This document shows, piece by piece, positions 1-9,825 of a stretch of DNA of 64,000 nt. Position 1 is the first letter of the stretch, and each line of letters begins with the position of its first letter. Source of the stretch: Salinisphaera sp052044135 (GTDB lineage: Bacteria; Pseudomonadota; Gammaproteobacteria; Nevskiales; Salinisphaeraceae). The notes beneath the pieces were generated by a model. The model worked only from the letters and a program-made list of their open reading frames with translations, was not told the DNA's origin and did not search any database. Location: NCBI RefSeq assembly GCF_052044135.1, contig NZ_JBQDYF010000016.1:1-64000 (forward strand). The letters are read 5' to 3'. The position numbers and the translations under genes were made by a program.

Positions 1-68
1 ACATTCGCTACGCCTCGTCTTGCCGCCCCCAAGTAATTTTTCAGGAAGCGCTTGGCGCGGACTCGGGC

Positions 69-89
69 GAAACGGCAACAGGCCCTAGA
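69..89 (+). repeat. Dispersed 21-bp intergenic motif, copy 1
   Basis: The sequence reads GAAACGGCAACAGGCCCTAG plus one A. The same 21 bases recur exactly at 15536-15556 and with one or two changes at 14566-14586 (minus), 25257-25277 (minus) and 46131-46151. This copy lies about 110 bases before zur in the same orientation. Nothing else in positions 1-199 is convincing; an open frame that stops at 34-36 could be the tail of a gene outside the window. The function is unknown. Confidence 0.75.
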
Positions 90-199
90 CGACGCAGCGT
101 CGCTGTAACGGTCCGACGGGCACCGCCGGGCCGTGCGGCGCTCGCCAGGGTCGCGTGTTCGCGCGACAATGCATGTCAACAATCTCGGTCGGACCCTCC

Positions 200-706
200 A
201 TGACCCAGACGGAAAAAAACATAGCGTTCGGCCACCGCGGCCACGATCACGACGCCTGCATCGCCGACGCCCTGACCCGGGCCGAGGCGGTCTGCGCCGA
301 ACGCGGGCTGCGCCTGACCGCGATCCGGCGCCGCGTGCTGGAACTGATCTGGGTCAATCACCAGCCGACCAAGGCCTACGATCTGCTGGCCCGGATCAAC
401 AGCGAACGCGGCAACGCCGCACCGCCGACCGTGTATCGCGCCCTGGATTTCCTGCTCGACGCCGGCCTGATCCACAAGATCGAATCGCAGAACGCGTTCA
501 TCGGCTGCGGCATCGATCACGATCGCCACCCGCCGAAGTTCTTCATCTGCCGCGAATGCGGCCGGGCGGCCGAAATACAAAGCGTCGACATCGACGACGC
601 CATCGCCAACGAGGCGAAACAGAGCGGCTTCGTGGTCGATCACCAGACCATCGAGGTCGACGGTCTCTGCGCAAACTGTGCGGGCCGCCAAAAGCTGGCT
701 TATTAA
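200..706 (+). CDS. zur: Zur, zinc-responsive Fur-family repressor
   Basis: A 168-residue cytoplasmic repressor that binds DNA when zinc-loaded and shuts off zinc uptake genes. The Fur fold is clear: an N-terminal winged helix (RLTAIRRRVLELIW, then PPTVYRALDFLLDAGLIHK) and a C-terminal dimerisation half with the structural-zinc pairs CREC and CANC. The His-rich start (GHRGHDHDAC) and the Trp after the first helix are typical of Zur rather than Fur; a true Fur is at 18158. The ATG at 200 is preferred because the family begins near here; in-frame GTG 155 and ATG 173 lack a ribosome site. The neighbours (COG0523 gene, znu genes, Zur palindromes) support the assignment. Its last codons lie inside the 186-bp repeated element. 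Confidence 0.93.
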   Translation: MTQTEKNIAFGHRGHDHDACIADALTRAEAVCAERGLRLTAIRRRVLELIWVNHQPTKAYDLLARINSERGNAAPPTVYRALDFLLDAGLIHKIESQNAFIGCGIDHDRHPPKFFICRECGRAAEIQSVDIDDAIANEAKQSGFVVDHQTIEVDGLCANCAGRQKLAY

Positions 707-883
707 CCCGGCCCAAAAACAGATGATTTTTCGGGTGGATAGCGCGAGCATGCGACCGCATGCTCGCCGCGGCCATTGGCCGCGAAGCCGTTGAAAATAA
801 AAGACGGACAGGCGCCAGCCTTTATTTTTTAAGGCGTTGAAAACAGCGGATGAAGTCCGCTGTTTTGATGCCGGATTAAGAGC
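698..883 (+). repeat. 186-bp structured element, copy A
   Basis: This copy starts at the last codons of zur (GCT TAT TAA) and matches copy B at 2296-2482 almost base for base. It contains a 10-bp stem with a 4-base loop (744-767), a 7-8 bp stem (768-784), an AT-rich stem around 796-830, and an 11-bp perfect stem AAAACAGCGGA/TCCGCTGTTTT (840-866) that ends in a T run on both strands. The second stem differs between copies by a paired C-G to A-T swap, which suggests the fold is maintained. It could be a 3'-UTR or bidirectional terminator, a small RNA, or a REP-like non-autonomous element. The rest of the gap (884-1054) shows nothing recognisable. Confidence 0.85.
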
Positions 884-1054
884 CCCCGATCGATCGCGCC
901 AATCGCGCGAGCACGCGACAGCCTTGCCGCCAGCTGCCGTTTCACAGCGCACCGCCAGCAACCGTCTTGCGGGTTGCGCTTCACGCCGCGGATAGCACCG
1001 ACCCGTCATTCGGCATTGCAGCGTCAGCGGGGATGATACGACTGACTTGAAAGT

Positions 1055-1069
1055 TGTTATGATATAACA
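1055..1069 (+). promoter_or_regulatory. Zur box upstream of the COG0523 gene
   Basis: TGTTATGATATAACA is an interrupted palindrome with the same GTTAT...ATAAC arms as the sites at 8025-8037 and 13772-13784. It lies 24 bases before the ATG of the COG0523 GTPase, in an AT-rich promoter patch, so zinc-loaded Zur would block transcription here. The arms resemble the known gammaproteobacterial Zur operator; binding is inferred. Confidence 0.85.
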
Positions 1070-1092
1070 TTGTTTATTTGTGGAGAATATCG

Positions 1093-2304
1093 ATGCCAAC
1101 GCACGCCCCATTGCCCGTGACGGTCCTGTCGGGGTTTCTCGGCGCCGGCAAGACGACCGTACTCAATCATTTGCTGGCCAACCGCGCGGGCTTGAAGGTC
1201 GCGGTGATCGTCAACGACATGAGCGAGATCAACATCGACGCCGCGACTCTGCGCGAAACCGGCGGGCTGTCGCGCGTCGACGAGAAGCTCGTCGAGTTCT
1301 CCAACGGCTGCATCTGCTGCACGCTGCGCGAGGATCTGTTGGCGGAGGTGACCCGGCTGGCCGGTGAAGCGCGCTTCGATTATCTGCTGATCGAATCGAC
1401 CGGCATCTCGGAACCTCTGCCGGTCGCCGCCACGTTTGCCATGCGCGATGAGCGGGGTTTCGCCCTCGACGATGTGGCCCGGCTCGACACCATGGTCACG
1501 GTGGTCGACGCCGCGTCGCTCATGACCCATTACGCCAGCACGCAATTACTGGCCGAACGCGGCGAGGCTGCCAGCAACGAGGACGAGCGCACGGTGGTCG
1601 ACCTGCTGGTCGACCAGATCGAGTTCGCCGATGTCATCGTGCTGAACAAGCGCGACCGGGCGGACGAAGCGACGCGCGAGCGTGCGAAGGCCGTGCTGAA
1701 AGCGCTGAACCCGGGCGCGGAGATCATCGAGACCGAGCACGGCCGGGTCGATCCCGCCGCGATACTCGGCACCGGCCGCTTCGACTTCGACACGGCCGCG
1801 CAGTCGCCCGGCTGGGCGCGCGAACTCGCAGGCGAGCCTCACCCGCCCGAGACCGAGGAATACGGAATTTCAAGCTTCGTCTATCGACGGCGCCGGCCAT
1901 TTCATCCCGAGCGTCTGTTCGAACTCATCCACGGCGACTGGCCCGGCGTGCTGCGTGCCAAGGGTTTCTTCTGGCTGGCCAGCCGGCCCGAGTGGGTGGG
2001 CGAACTGTCCCAGGCCGGCGGCGCGCTGACGCATCAGGCCGCGGGCTTCTGGTGGGCCAGCGATACCGCGGCCGGGCGCCTGCCGGAAGACCCGGAAGTT
2101 CTCAAGACCGTGCGTAACACCTGGCATCCGGAATACGGCGACCGACGCCAGGAGATCGTGATGATCGGCATCGACATGGATCGCGACGCGCTCGAGGCGC
2201 GTCTGGATGCCTGCCTGCTCACCGACGCCGAATGCGCGGTCGGCTGGCGACGCTGGCAGGCGATGAACGATCCGTTTCCGGCCTGGCGCGCCAGTGCTTA
2301 TTAA
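1093..2304 (+). CDS. COG0523/CobW-family GTPase metallochaperone (ZigA-like)
   Basis: A 403-residue G3E-family P-loop GTPase thought to deliver zinc to client enzymes during zinc shortage. Visible features are Walker A GFLGAGKTT (residues about 12-20), the metal-binding CICC motif (NGCICC, about residue 75), a Walker B/ESTGISEP segment, the guanine-specificity NKRD and a C-terminal CobW_C domain (from about 250). The ATG at 1093 follows GGAG with good spacing; an in-frame TTG at 1078 is less likely. A Zur box sits directly upstream, as for ZigA and YciC. The gene stands alone on its strand, and its last codons (GCT TAT TAA) belong to the second copy of the 186-bp element, so Zur and this protein both end in Ala-Tyr. 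Confidence 0.92.
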   Translation: MPTHAPLPVTVLSGFLGAGKTTVLNHLLANRAGLKVAVIVNDMSEINIDAATLRETGGLSRVDEKLVEFSNGCICCTLREDLLAEVTRLAGEARFDYLLIESTGISEPLPVAATFAMRDERGFALDDVARLDTMVTVVDAASLMTHYASTQLLAERGEAASNEDERTVVDLLVDQIEFADVIVLNKRDRADEATRERAKAVLKALNPGAEIIETEHGRVDPAAILGTGRFDFDTAAQSPGWARELAGEPHPPETEEYGISSFVYRRRRPFHPERLFELIHGDWPGVLRAKGFFWLASRPEWVGELSQAGGALTHQAAGFWWASDTAAGRLPEDPEVLKTVRNTWHPEYGDRRQEIVMIGIDMDRDALEARLDACLLTDAECAVGWRRWQAMNDPFPAWRASAY

Positions 2305-2482
2305 CCCGGCACAGAGATAGATGATTTTTCGGGTGGATAGCGCGCGCATGCGACCGCATGCTCGCAGCGGCCATCGGCCGCTAAGCCTTTGAACATAAAA
2401 GACGGAAAGGCGCCGGCCTTTATTTCTGAAGGCGTTGAAAACAGCGGATGAAGTCGGCTGTTTTGATGCCGGATTAATAGCG
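2296..2482 (+). repeat. 186-bp structured element, copy B
   Basis: This direct repeat of 698-883 again begins at a GCT TAT TAA stop context and ends with GCCGGATTAA plus a few bases. Differences are point changes. Stem 2 is AGCGGCC-ATC-GGCCGCT here and CGCGGCC-ATT-GGCCGCG in copy A, a compensated base pair. The 3' stem has one mismatch here. The two copies bracket the COG0523 gene. The remaining gap to 2632 holds a GC-rich hairpin (about 2489-2511, GCCGGGCACG paired with CGTGCCCGGC) near the end of the convergent permease gene, without a T run. Confidence 0.85.
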
Positions 2483-2632
2483 CTACTGCCGCCGGGCACG
2501 CCCGTGCCCGGCGATCATGGCGCCCTGCATGATGGTGCCACCGGATTTGGGCCCGTCCGTTGTGGCGGCGTTGCGTGGTTTTTCGCTCGGCAATCGAGTA
2601 CGTCGCCATCGCGCGCCACTCAAGCCACAGCC

Positions 2633-3733
2633 TCAGGGCTCCGAAAACGAGCCCTCGTCGGCGGCTGCGGCACTACGGCCGTCGCGCCCCGACCGGCCGA
2701 ATTTCCAGAGCGACAGACAGGCCAGCCAGGCCACCATGAACAGGCCGACAATCACGAAGCCGGCATCGCCGAAATTCAGATCGGCAATCGTGCTGAAGAT
2801 CCCGCCCTTGAGACCCAGCGTGCCGACCAGCACCTGCAACAACTCGATGGTGCCGATGACCAACGCCACGACCACCGACAGCAACGTGGTCGTTGCGTTG
2901 TAGAACACCTTGCGAACCGGGTTGATGAAAGCCCAGCGATAGGCCTTCGTCATCAGCACGCTGTCGGTGGTATCCAGCAGCGTCATGCCGGCCGCGAACA
3001 GGACCGGCAGCGACAGCACCGCCGGCCAGGGTAGCGAGCCGCTGGCCGCGCCGGCCGTGATGGCCAGCAAACTGACTTCGGTCGCGGTATCGAATCCCAG
3101 GCCGAACAGGAAACCGAGCGGATACATCTGCCAGCCGTACTTGATGCCCTGCAGATACCGCTGCCCGAGCAGTCGGTTGATCAGGCCTCGCCGGGCGAGC
3201 ATGGCCTCGAGGTCGTCGTGGCTGTGGTTGCCATGCCGGGCCCGGCCCCAGATCTGGAGCAGATCCAGCAGCACGAGCAGGTTGAGTATGCCGATGACCC
3301 AGAGAAATATACCGGACACCGAGGCCCCGAATACCCCGCCGATATGCTCGATCCGCGGATACTGCGTGAACGCGGAGGCCGTGCAGGCCAGCAGGACAGC
3401 GGCTCCGAAGACGATAGTCGAATGTCCTAGCGAAAAGAAGAACCCGATGCTGAGCGGGCTTCGTCGCCTGGCCAGTACCGAACGCACGGTATTGTCGATC
3501 GCCGCGATGTGGTCGGCATCGAAGGCATGGCGCAAGCCGAACAGATAAGCCGTCAGCCCGAGCCCGACCAACGCCGGATATTGCCGCACATAGCCGAGAT
3601 AGAGCCCCCAGCCGACGACATGAAGCAGCCCGATGAAGCCGTACAGGCCGGATAGCCGCAGCCACTCGGACGTCGTGAACGGCTGCGCGTCGGTCGAAGC
3701 GAATGATCGGCGGTCACTACTTACAGTCGGCAT
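2633..3733 (-). CDS. NiCoT-family (HoxN/NixA) metal permease
   Basis: A 366-residue inner-membrane transporter with about eight hydrophobic segments. The signature of the family, HAFDADHIAAIDN (an H-x4-D-H motif) in the second helix, is intact. Other family motifs are LGHS and GLGFDTATE. Known members import Ni2+ or Co2+ with high affinity. Here it is the last gene of a minus-strand run inside a Zur-controlled locus, 47 bases after the amidase. Zinc import, or supply of cobalt to replace zinc, is therefore as plausible as nickel; no nickel enzyme gene is visible in the window. The family call is firm and the substrate is open. Confidence 0.88.
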   Translation of the reverse strand: MPTVSSDRRSFASTDAQPFTTSEWLRLSGLYGFIGLLHVVGWGLYLGYVRQYPALVGLGLTAYLFGLRHAFDADHIAAIDNTVRSVLARRRSPLSIGFFFSLGHSTIVFGAAVLLACTASAFTQYPRIEHIGGVFGASVSGIFLWVIGILNLLVLLDLLQIWGRARHGNHSHDDLEAMLARRGLINRLLGQRYLQGIKYGWQMYPLGFLFGLGFDTATEVSLLAITAGAASGSLPWPAVLSLPVLFAAGMTLLDTTDSVLMTKAYRWAFINPVRKVFYNATTTLLSVVVALVIGTIELLQVLVGTLGLKGGIFSTIADLNFGDAGFVIVGLFMVAWLACLSLWKFGRSGRDGRSAAAADEGSFSEP

Positions 3734-3780
3734 GACCCAACATGTGCTCCCCGCTCGCCCTGGTCCGGCGAACGCTCGAT

Positions 3781-5148
3781 CTATGGGTGGTTCGGCAGTT
3801 GTAGTTTCTGCCCCGCCTGAAGCGTTTTCGAATGCAGATGGTTGATATCCATGATCGCGTTTTCGGACACACCCTGGCGCGAGGCGATTCCGGACAGGGT
3901 ATCCCCCGGCTTGACGGTATACATCGAGCCGCCGGTTGCCCGCATTTTCTCGGGCGGATGGTTGTGGAAATACTTCACGATGCCCTTGTACATGGCATCG
4001 GCCAGCTCGTTGCGAAAACGGCGGGTTCCCATGAGTTTGGCCTGATGCGGATTGGACAGGAACGCGGTTTCACACAGCACCGAAGGCACCATCGGGTCGC
4101 GCAACACCGCGAAATTGGCCCGCGGCGGCTTATGCCGATAGATCGGCTCGATCTGGGCAAACTGGTGGATGATGTTCTGCGCCACATCGTCGGCATCCTC
4201 GATCGAGGCATTCTGGAACAGATCGGTCAGGACCGCATTGAGCGTCGGGTCCCCGGAAAAATGCACGCCCGCCAGACTGCGATCGCGCGTGTTTTCGAAA
4301 TGCGCCAGCTGGGCCGTCTTGGCGTCGGTCGCGCCGTGCTCGGACAGCATGTAGCAAGTCCCGCCCTTGACCGATCGATCATTGGGATACGCATTGGCAT
4401 GAATGGACACGAACAGGTTGGCGTGGTGTTCCTGCGCGATGTGTACCCGTTGGCGGAGGGTGACGAAGGTGTCGTTGTGGCGCGTGAGTATCGGATGCAT
4501 GCGTTGGGTCTGCTTGAGCCGCTCATACAGCCGCTTGGCGATGGCCAGATTCACGGTTTTCTCCATCAGGCCGTTGCGGGCGCGCGTGCCCGGATCATGC
4601 CCACCGTGGCCCGGATCGATCACGACCACGATGCTGTCGTTGCTGGCCTCGGCTCGATAGACGGCGTTCGGGCGGCGCGACGCGGCGTGGCCACGATCGG
4701 GTTTCGATGTCGAGGACGCCGAGCCGTCCTGATGCGACGAAGATGAAGAAGAGGCGCCCGGGGCGGCTGAACCACCGCCGTGTATCGAGGCGATCACATC
4801 GTCGCCGCGCACATGGACGTTATCAAGCTGCGCCTTGCCACCCAGATCGAGCACGGCGCGCAGGGTGCCGTCCGCATGGCGCGCCAGGCGCAGGCGGTGC
4901 ACGGCGCCGCCGGAAACGCTGTTGATGTTGCCGGCCCGTGTATGGTCGAAATCGATCACCGCACGCGCGGGATTCGCGAGCGCAAACCAGTGATATTTCG
5001 GCACGCTGTCGAAGTGGAAATGCACGCTGACGCCACTGGCCTGCGAGTCGAGGCGCACCGATTCGAGCGTGGCACTGGCCGCGTATGCCGCGGCACTCGT
5101 GAGCATCAGGCCCAACGCCAATCCCCAACTGCACCATCGTGCCGCCAT
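3781..5148 (-). CDS. N-acetylmuramoyl-L-alanine amidase (AMIN-Amidase_3-LysM), zinc-island paralogue
   Basis: A 455-residue periplasmic cell-wall hydrolase that cleaves the stem peptide from MurNAc during septum splitting. In order it has a signal peptide (about 1-24), an AMIN targeting domain (about 25-125), a Ser/Asp-rich linker, an Amidase_3 domain starting VVIDPGHGGHDPGTRARNG (catalytic zinc ligands His, Glu and His, with SIHANA and CETAFLSN), and a C-terminal LysM (YTVKPGDTLSGIA). This is the E. coli AmiB layout. The ATG at 5148 follows a TTG. A second protein of identical layout is encoded at 25367. Zur-linked amidase paralogues are known in other bacteria, which would explain why one copy sits here. 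No Zur box is visible directly upstream. Confidence 0.92.
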   Translation of the reverse strand: MAARWCSWGLALGLMLTSAAAYAASATLESVRLDSQASGVSVHFHFDSVPKYHWFALANPARAVIDFDHTRAGNINSVSGGAVHRLRLARHADGTLRAVLDLGGKAQLDNVHVRGDDVIASIHGGGSAAPGASSSSSSHQDGSASSTSKPDRGHAASRRPNAVYRAEASNDSIVVVIDPGHGGHDPGTRARNGLMEKTVNLAIAKRLYERLKQTQRMHPILTRHNDTFVTLRQRVHIAQEHHANLFVSIHANAYPNDRSVKGGTCYMLSEHGATDAKTAQLAHFENTRDRSLAGVHFSGDPTLNAVLTDLFQNASIEDADDVAQNIIHQFAQIEPIYRHKPPRANFAVLRDPMVPSVLCETAFLSNPHQAKLMGTRRFRNELADAMYKGIVKYFHNHPPEKMRATGGSMYTVKPGDTLSGIASRQGVSENAIMDINHLHSKTLQAGQKLQLPNHP

Positions 5149-5314
5149 CAACCTGCCTTTATCCTGCGTTTCAAGCCAAAGCGCAGAGCTTAAACCAATC
5201 GACCGGGCGCACGACTAACTCCCCGCCGGCCAAAGCCGCCCCGCGGCCTGCGCGCTGCCCGAGGCGCCATGCCGCGGCGACCGGCATGCGATCGTCGCAA
5301 CAAGCCCGGGCGCT

Positions 5315-7116
<1,802 letters not shown>

Positions 7117-7120
<4 letters not shown>

Positions 7121-7707
7121 CCCGGCCCTCCCGACCCGGCCTGCAGATGGAGGCGGACCCGTTTGTTGGCGGCGGACAGAAGCGCGGTGTCCGTATGGCC
7201 CCGGTCGTGGAACACCAACAGGCCGGTATGGCTCGGGTCCGCAGCGACAAACAACCGGTATTCCACCGACAGGATGTCCGGTTTCGCGGCACGACAGACA
7301 ACCCGGAACAACAGCACCATGTATTCCTCGGCGCCGCTTCGGTTGGCCTCCTCGACCTGCTCCGGCCGGATGGCGCAGGCGTTATGCCCATCCCCGAAGC
7401 GCAGGTGGGCATAAGCGTATTGCGCCAGCTTGGGAAAATGCGGTTTCAATTCGTCGAACGTCACGTCGCCGTCGGCATTGGCGTCCAGATGGAACACGGA
7501 ATTCAGATCGCGCACGGAAATATCCCACTCGCCATGAAAGACATGCGCATCGCCGGGATCGGCGCGGATGCTGAGATAACTGGTGTCGAAATGGGGCGCA
7601 CGCGCCGCCGTCAGCCAACGGATGCCGATCACGGCCAGGGGGCACAGGAGCACGGCAGCGAGCGCGATCCACAGCACGAGTCGTCTTGTGCGCCGGAGCC
7701 GCCTCAT
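7117..7707 (-). CDS. EF-hand-containing membrane-anchored protein of the zinc island
   Basis: A 196-residue protein with one N-terminal membrane segment (LVLWIALAAVLLCPLAVIGI) and a periplasmic domain. It contains an EF-hand loop DANADGDVTFDE and a second region FGDGHNACAIRPEQVEEANR. I do not recognise a named family. It is translationally coupled to the NicO permease, which carries a similar calcium-type loop, so it is probably an accessory or metal-sensing subunit of that transporter. The ATG at 7707 is preferred over a TTG at 7728. It is divergent from znuA across 355 bases (7708-8062) that contain only the Zur box at 8025; this box is about 320 bases away, so shared control is possible but unproven. 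Confidence 0.7.
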
Positions 7708-8024
7708 CGCGGCGCGACCTCGGGGCAAACCTCGCGCCGGGCGGATAATCCGTACTTACCGGCGGCGCGCGGAAACGGGCCGCGCTCACGCCGGGGCAGC
7801 GCCTGGATCAGTAAAGCCAAAGTTGCCGGCACCCCATGAACAGCGGAACCCCTGTCACAGCATAACGGGCCGTGCACGATCGACGACTCGCGACGGCGGT
7901 TCGAGCCCACAGCGTATCGCAAACCCGCCCGCCCGCCCGACCGCAACGCGATCGAACGCGCCGGGTGCGTCACGCCCATGCTGTCGTCAAGGCATGGCAC
8001 AGCGCTTGCCGCGACCACTTGAGA

Positions 8025-8037
8025 GTTATACTATAAC
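8025..8037 (+). promoter_or_regulatory. Zur box upstream of znuA
   Basis: GTTATACTATAAC is a perfect 6+1+6 palindrome 25 bases before the znuA ATG. It has the same arms as the sites before the COG0523 gene and the TonB receptor. It probably overlaps the promoter of the znuACB operon and could also influence the divergent EF-hand/NicO operon. Confidence 0.88.
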
Positions 8038-8062
8038 GTATCTTTGTCATCCGGAGATAATC

Positions 8063-8968
8063 ATGGCTCAACCTGCAACCGCCCGATCGGTACTGCAATG
8101 GCTCGTACTGCTGGCCTGTGCCCTGTCCGCACCGGCCGCGTTCGCGGCCCCCGTCAACGTCGTGGCCGCGGAAAGCAGTTACGGCAGTATCGTCAAGACA
8201 GTCGGCGGCTCGCATGTGAAGGTGACGTCGCTGCTCGACAGCCCCAGCGTCAATCCGCACCAGTTCGAGGCGAATCCGCGCATCGGGCGTCAACTGAGCC
8301 AGGCCGATCTCGTGGTCATGAACGGCCTGGGTTTCGACGGCTGGATGGACCCGCTGCTGTCCGGGACTTCAAACCCGAAGCGTCAGGTCGTGCGCGCGGC
8401 CGAGGCCGCCAGCGGCATCGTGAGCCCGGACAAGAACGAGCATCTGTTCTATTCGCCGCAGGCGGTGCTGGCCACCGCCAGCCGGGTCGCGGCGGCGCTG
8501 GCAAGGCTCGACCCGGATCACGCGGCGGATTATCGCCAGGGCCTCGATCGGTTCCAGGCGCAAATGCTGCCGGTCTACGATGCCGTCCAGACGCTGATCG
8601 CGGCACACCCGAACCTCACCGTGACCGCGACCGTGCCGGTCTACAACTACATGCTGGCGCTGCTCGGCTATCACGAGCTTTATCGCAAGATCCAGTACGC
8701 CTCAGAGGAAAACAGCCAGCCCAGCGCTCGGCAGGTCAAGACCTTCCTCCAGGCGCTGCAGCAACACAAGGTCGATCTGCTGATCTATAACGACCAAGTG
8801 CACAACCGGCTCACCGATCAGGAGGTCGAGACGGCCCGCGCCAGCGGCGTGCCCACCGTGGGCGTGAGCGCCATTCCGCTGCACGGCGAGGATTACGCCC
8901 AGTGGCAGATCGAACAGCTCAAGGCGATCAAGCAGGCGCTCGACCAGGCAGCGGCCCGATCCTCATGA
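8063..8968 (+). CDS. znuA: Zinc ABC transporter substrate-binding protein (variant ZnuA)
   Basis: A 301-residue periplasmic cluster A-I metal-binding protein (COG0803) with a signal peptide cleaved near AAFAAPV. The first two metal-ligand positions are kept (NPHQFE, NEHLFYSP). At the third, canonical ZnuA has HDAYGY but this protein has TVPVYNYM, and the usual Asp near the end is not obvious (IPLHGEDY instead). The His-rich loop of E. coli ZnuA is absent. It therefore binds metal with an altered set of ligands. Start: ATG 8063 after GGAG (8053). It is first in a tight operon with znuC and znuB, each overlapping by 4 bases, behind a Zur box, so zinc is the best guess for substrate. Confidence 0.85.
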   Translation: MAQPATARSVLQWLVLLACALSAPAAFAAPVNVVAAESSYGSIVKTVGGSHVKVTSLLDSPSVNPHQFEANPRIGRQLSQADLVVMNGLGFDGWMDPLLSGTSNPKRQVVRAAEAASGIVSPDKNEHLFYSPQAVLATASRVAAALARLDPDHAADYRQGLDRFQAQMLPVYDAVQTLIAAHPNLTVTATVPVYNYMLALLGYHELYRKIQYASEENSQPSARQVKTFLQALQQHKVDLLIYNDQVHNRLTDQEVETARASGVPTVGVSAIPLHGEDYAQWQIEQLKAIKQALDQAAARSS

Positions 8969-9825
8969 CCGACGCAAGCCCCGCCCATGCCGCGGACAGC
9001 GTGGTTTCCGTGCAGGATCTGGCCGCCGGCAAGGCCGGCGAGCCGGCTTTTTCGGGCCTCGACTTCGATCTTGCCCCGGCCAGCTTCACGGCACTGGCCG
9101 GCCCCAACGGCTGTGGCAAGACCACGCTGTTCGAAACCCTGTTGGGGCTGGTGCCGCCGATCGCCGGCCATGTTCGGGTGCTGGGCCGTACACCGCAGGA
9201 GGCACGGCGCGGCGTGGCCTATGTGCCGCAAGGCACGCGCCTGACACACGACGGTCAGTTCAGTGGCCGGGAATTCGTGGCCGCGGCCTACGCCAGTCAT
9301 CGCTGGGGCCCGACCTGGCGCTGGCGCGACGCCGCGCGCGCGGTGAATGCGGCGCTGGCGCTGGTCGATGGCCAGGCGCTGGCCGATCGCCGCCTGAACA
9401 GCCTGTCCGGCGGCCAGCGCCAGCGATTGATGATCGCCCAGGCCCTGGTCAATTCACCGCGTCTGCTGTTCATGGATGAGCCGCTGGCGCAACTCGACCC
9501 GGGCGCCCAGGCGCAGGTGGTGGCCCTGGCCGAGCGGCTGCGCCAGGAGCTGGGACTGGCCGTGCTGTTTTCGACCCACGACGTCAATCCGATTGCCGAT
9601 GTGGCCGACCGGGTGCTCTATCTGGCCGGGGGCCAGGGCCATATCGGCGCCATCGACGAGGTCGTCACCGCGGCCGGGCTCAGCCGGCTCTACGGCGTGC
9701 CCATGCACGTCGTGCGCGATCGCGGCCGGTTGTTCGTGATGCGCGACGAAGCCCCGGGCGCCAACTGCGCGCGCCTCGACTGCGACTGCGCGCCGGTCGA
9801 CGCGCGACAACGCAAACAAGCATGA
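8965..9825 (+). CDS. znuC: Zinc ABC transporter ATP-binding protein
   Basis: A 286-residue cytoplasmic ATPase that drives metal import through the neighbouring permease. It shows Walker A GPNGCGKTT (about residue 45), Q-loop VPQGT, signature LSGGQRQRLMIAQAL, Walker B RLLFMDEP and the switch His in FSTHD. A C-terminal extension carries Cys-rich NCARLDCDCAP, a possible metal-sensing or metal-passing tail not found in the core ABC fold. The ATG overlaps the znuA stop (ATGA), and its own stop overlaps the znuB start. Confidence 0.9.
   Translation: MTDASPAHAADSVVSVQDLAAGKAGEPAFSGLDFDLAPASFTALAGPNGCGKTTLFETLLGLVPPIAGHVRVLGRTPQEARRGVAYVPQGTRLTHDGQFSGREFVAAAYASHRWGPTWRWRDAARAVNAALALVDGQALADRRLNSLSGGQRQRLMIAQALVNSPRLLFMDEPLAQLDPGAQAQVVALAERLRQELGLAVLFSTHDVNPIADVADRVLYLAGGQGHIGAIDEVVTAAGLSRLYGVPMHVVRDRGRLFVMRDEAPGANCARLDCDCAPVDARQRKQA

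Noticed and set aside
2483..2632. Cobalamin riboswitch for the NiCoT gene
   Set aside because: This region is downstream of that gene, and nothing resembling a B12 box is seen upstream of it either.
7890..7915. GGTTCGAGCCC, a tRNA T-loop-like sequence
   Set aside because: There is no matching acceptor stem, anticodon arm or CCA in range; no tRNA can be folded here.
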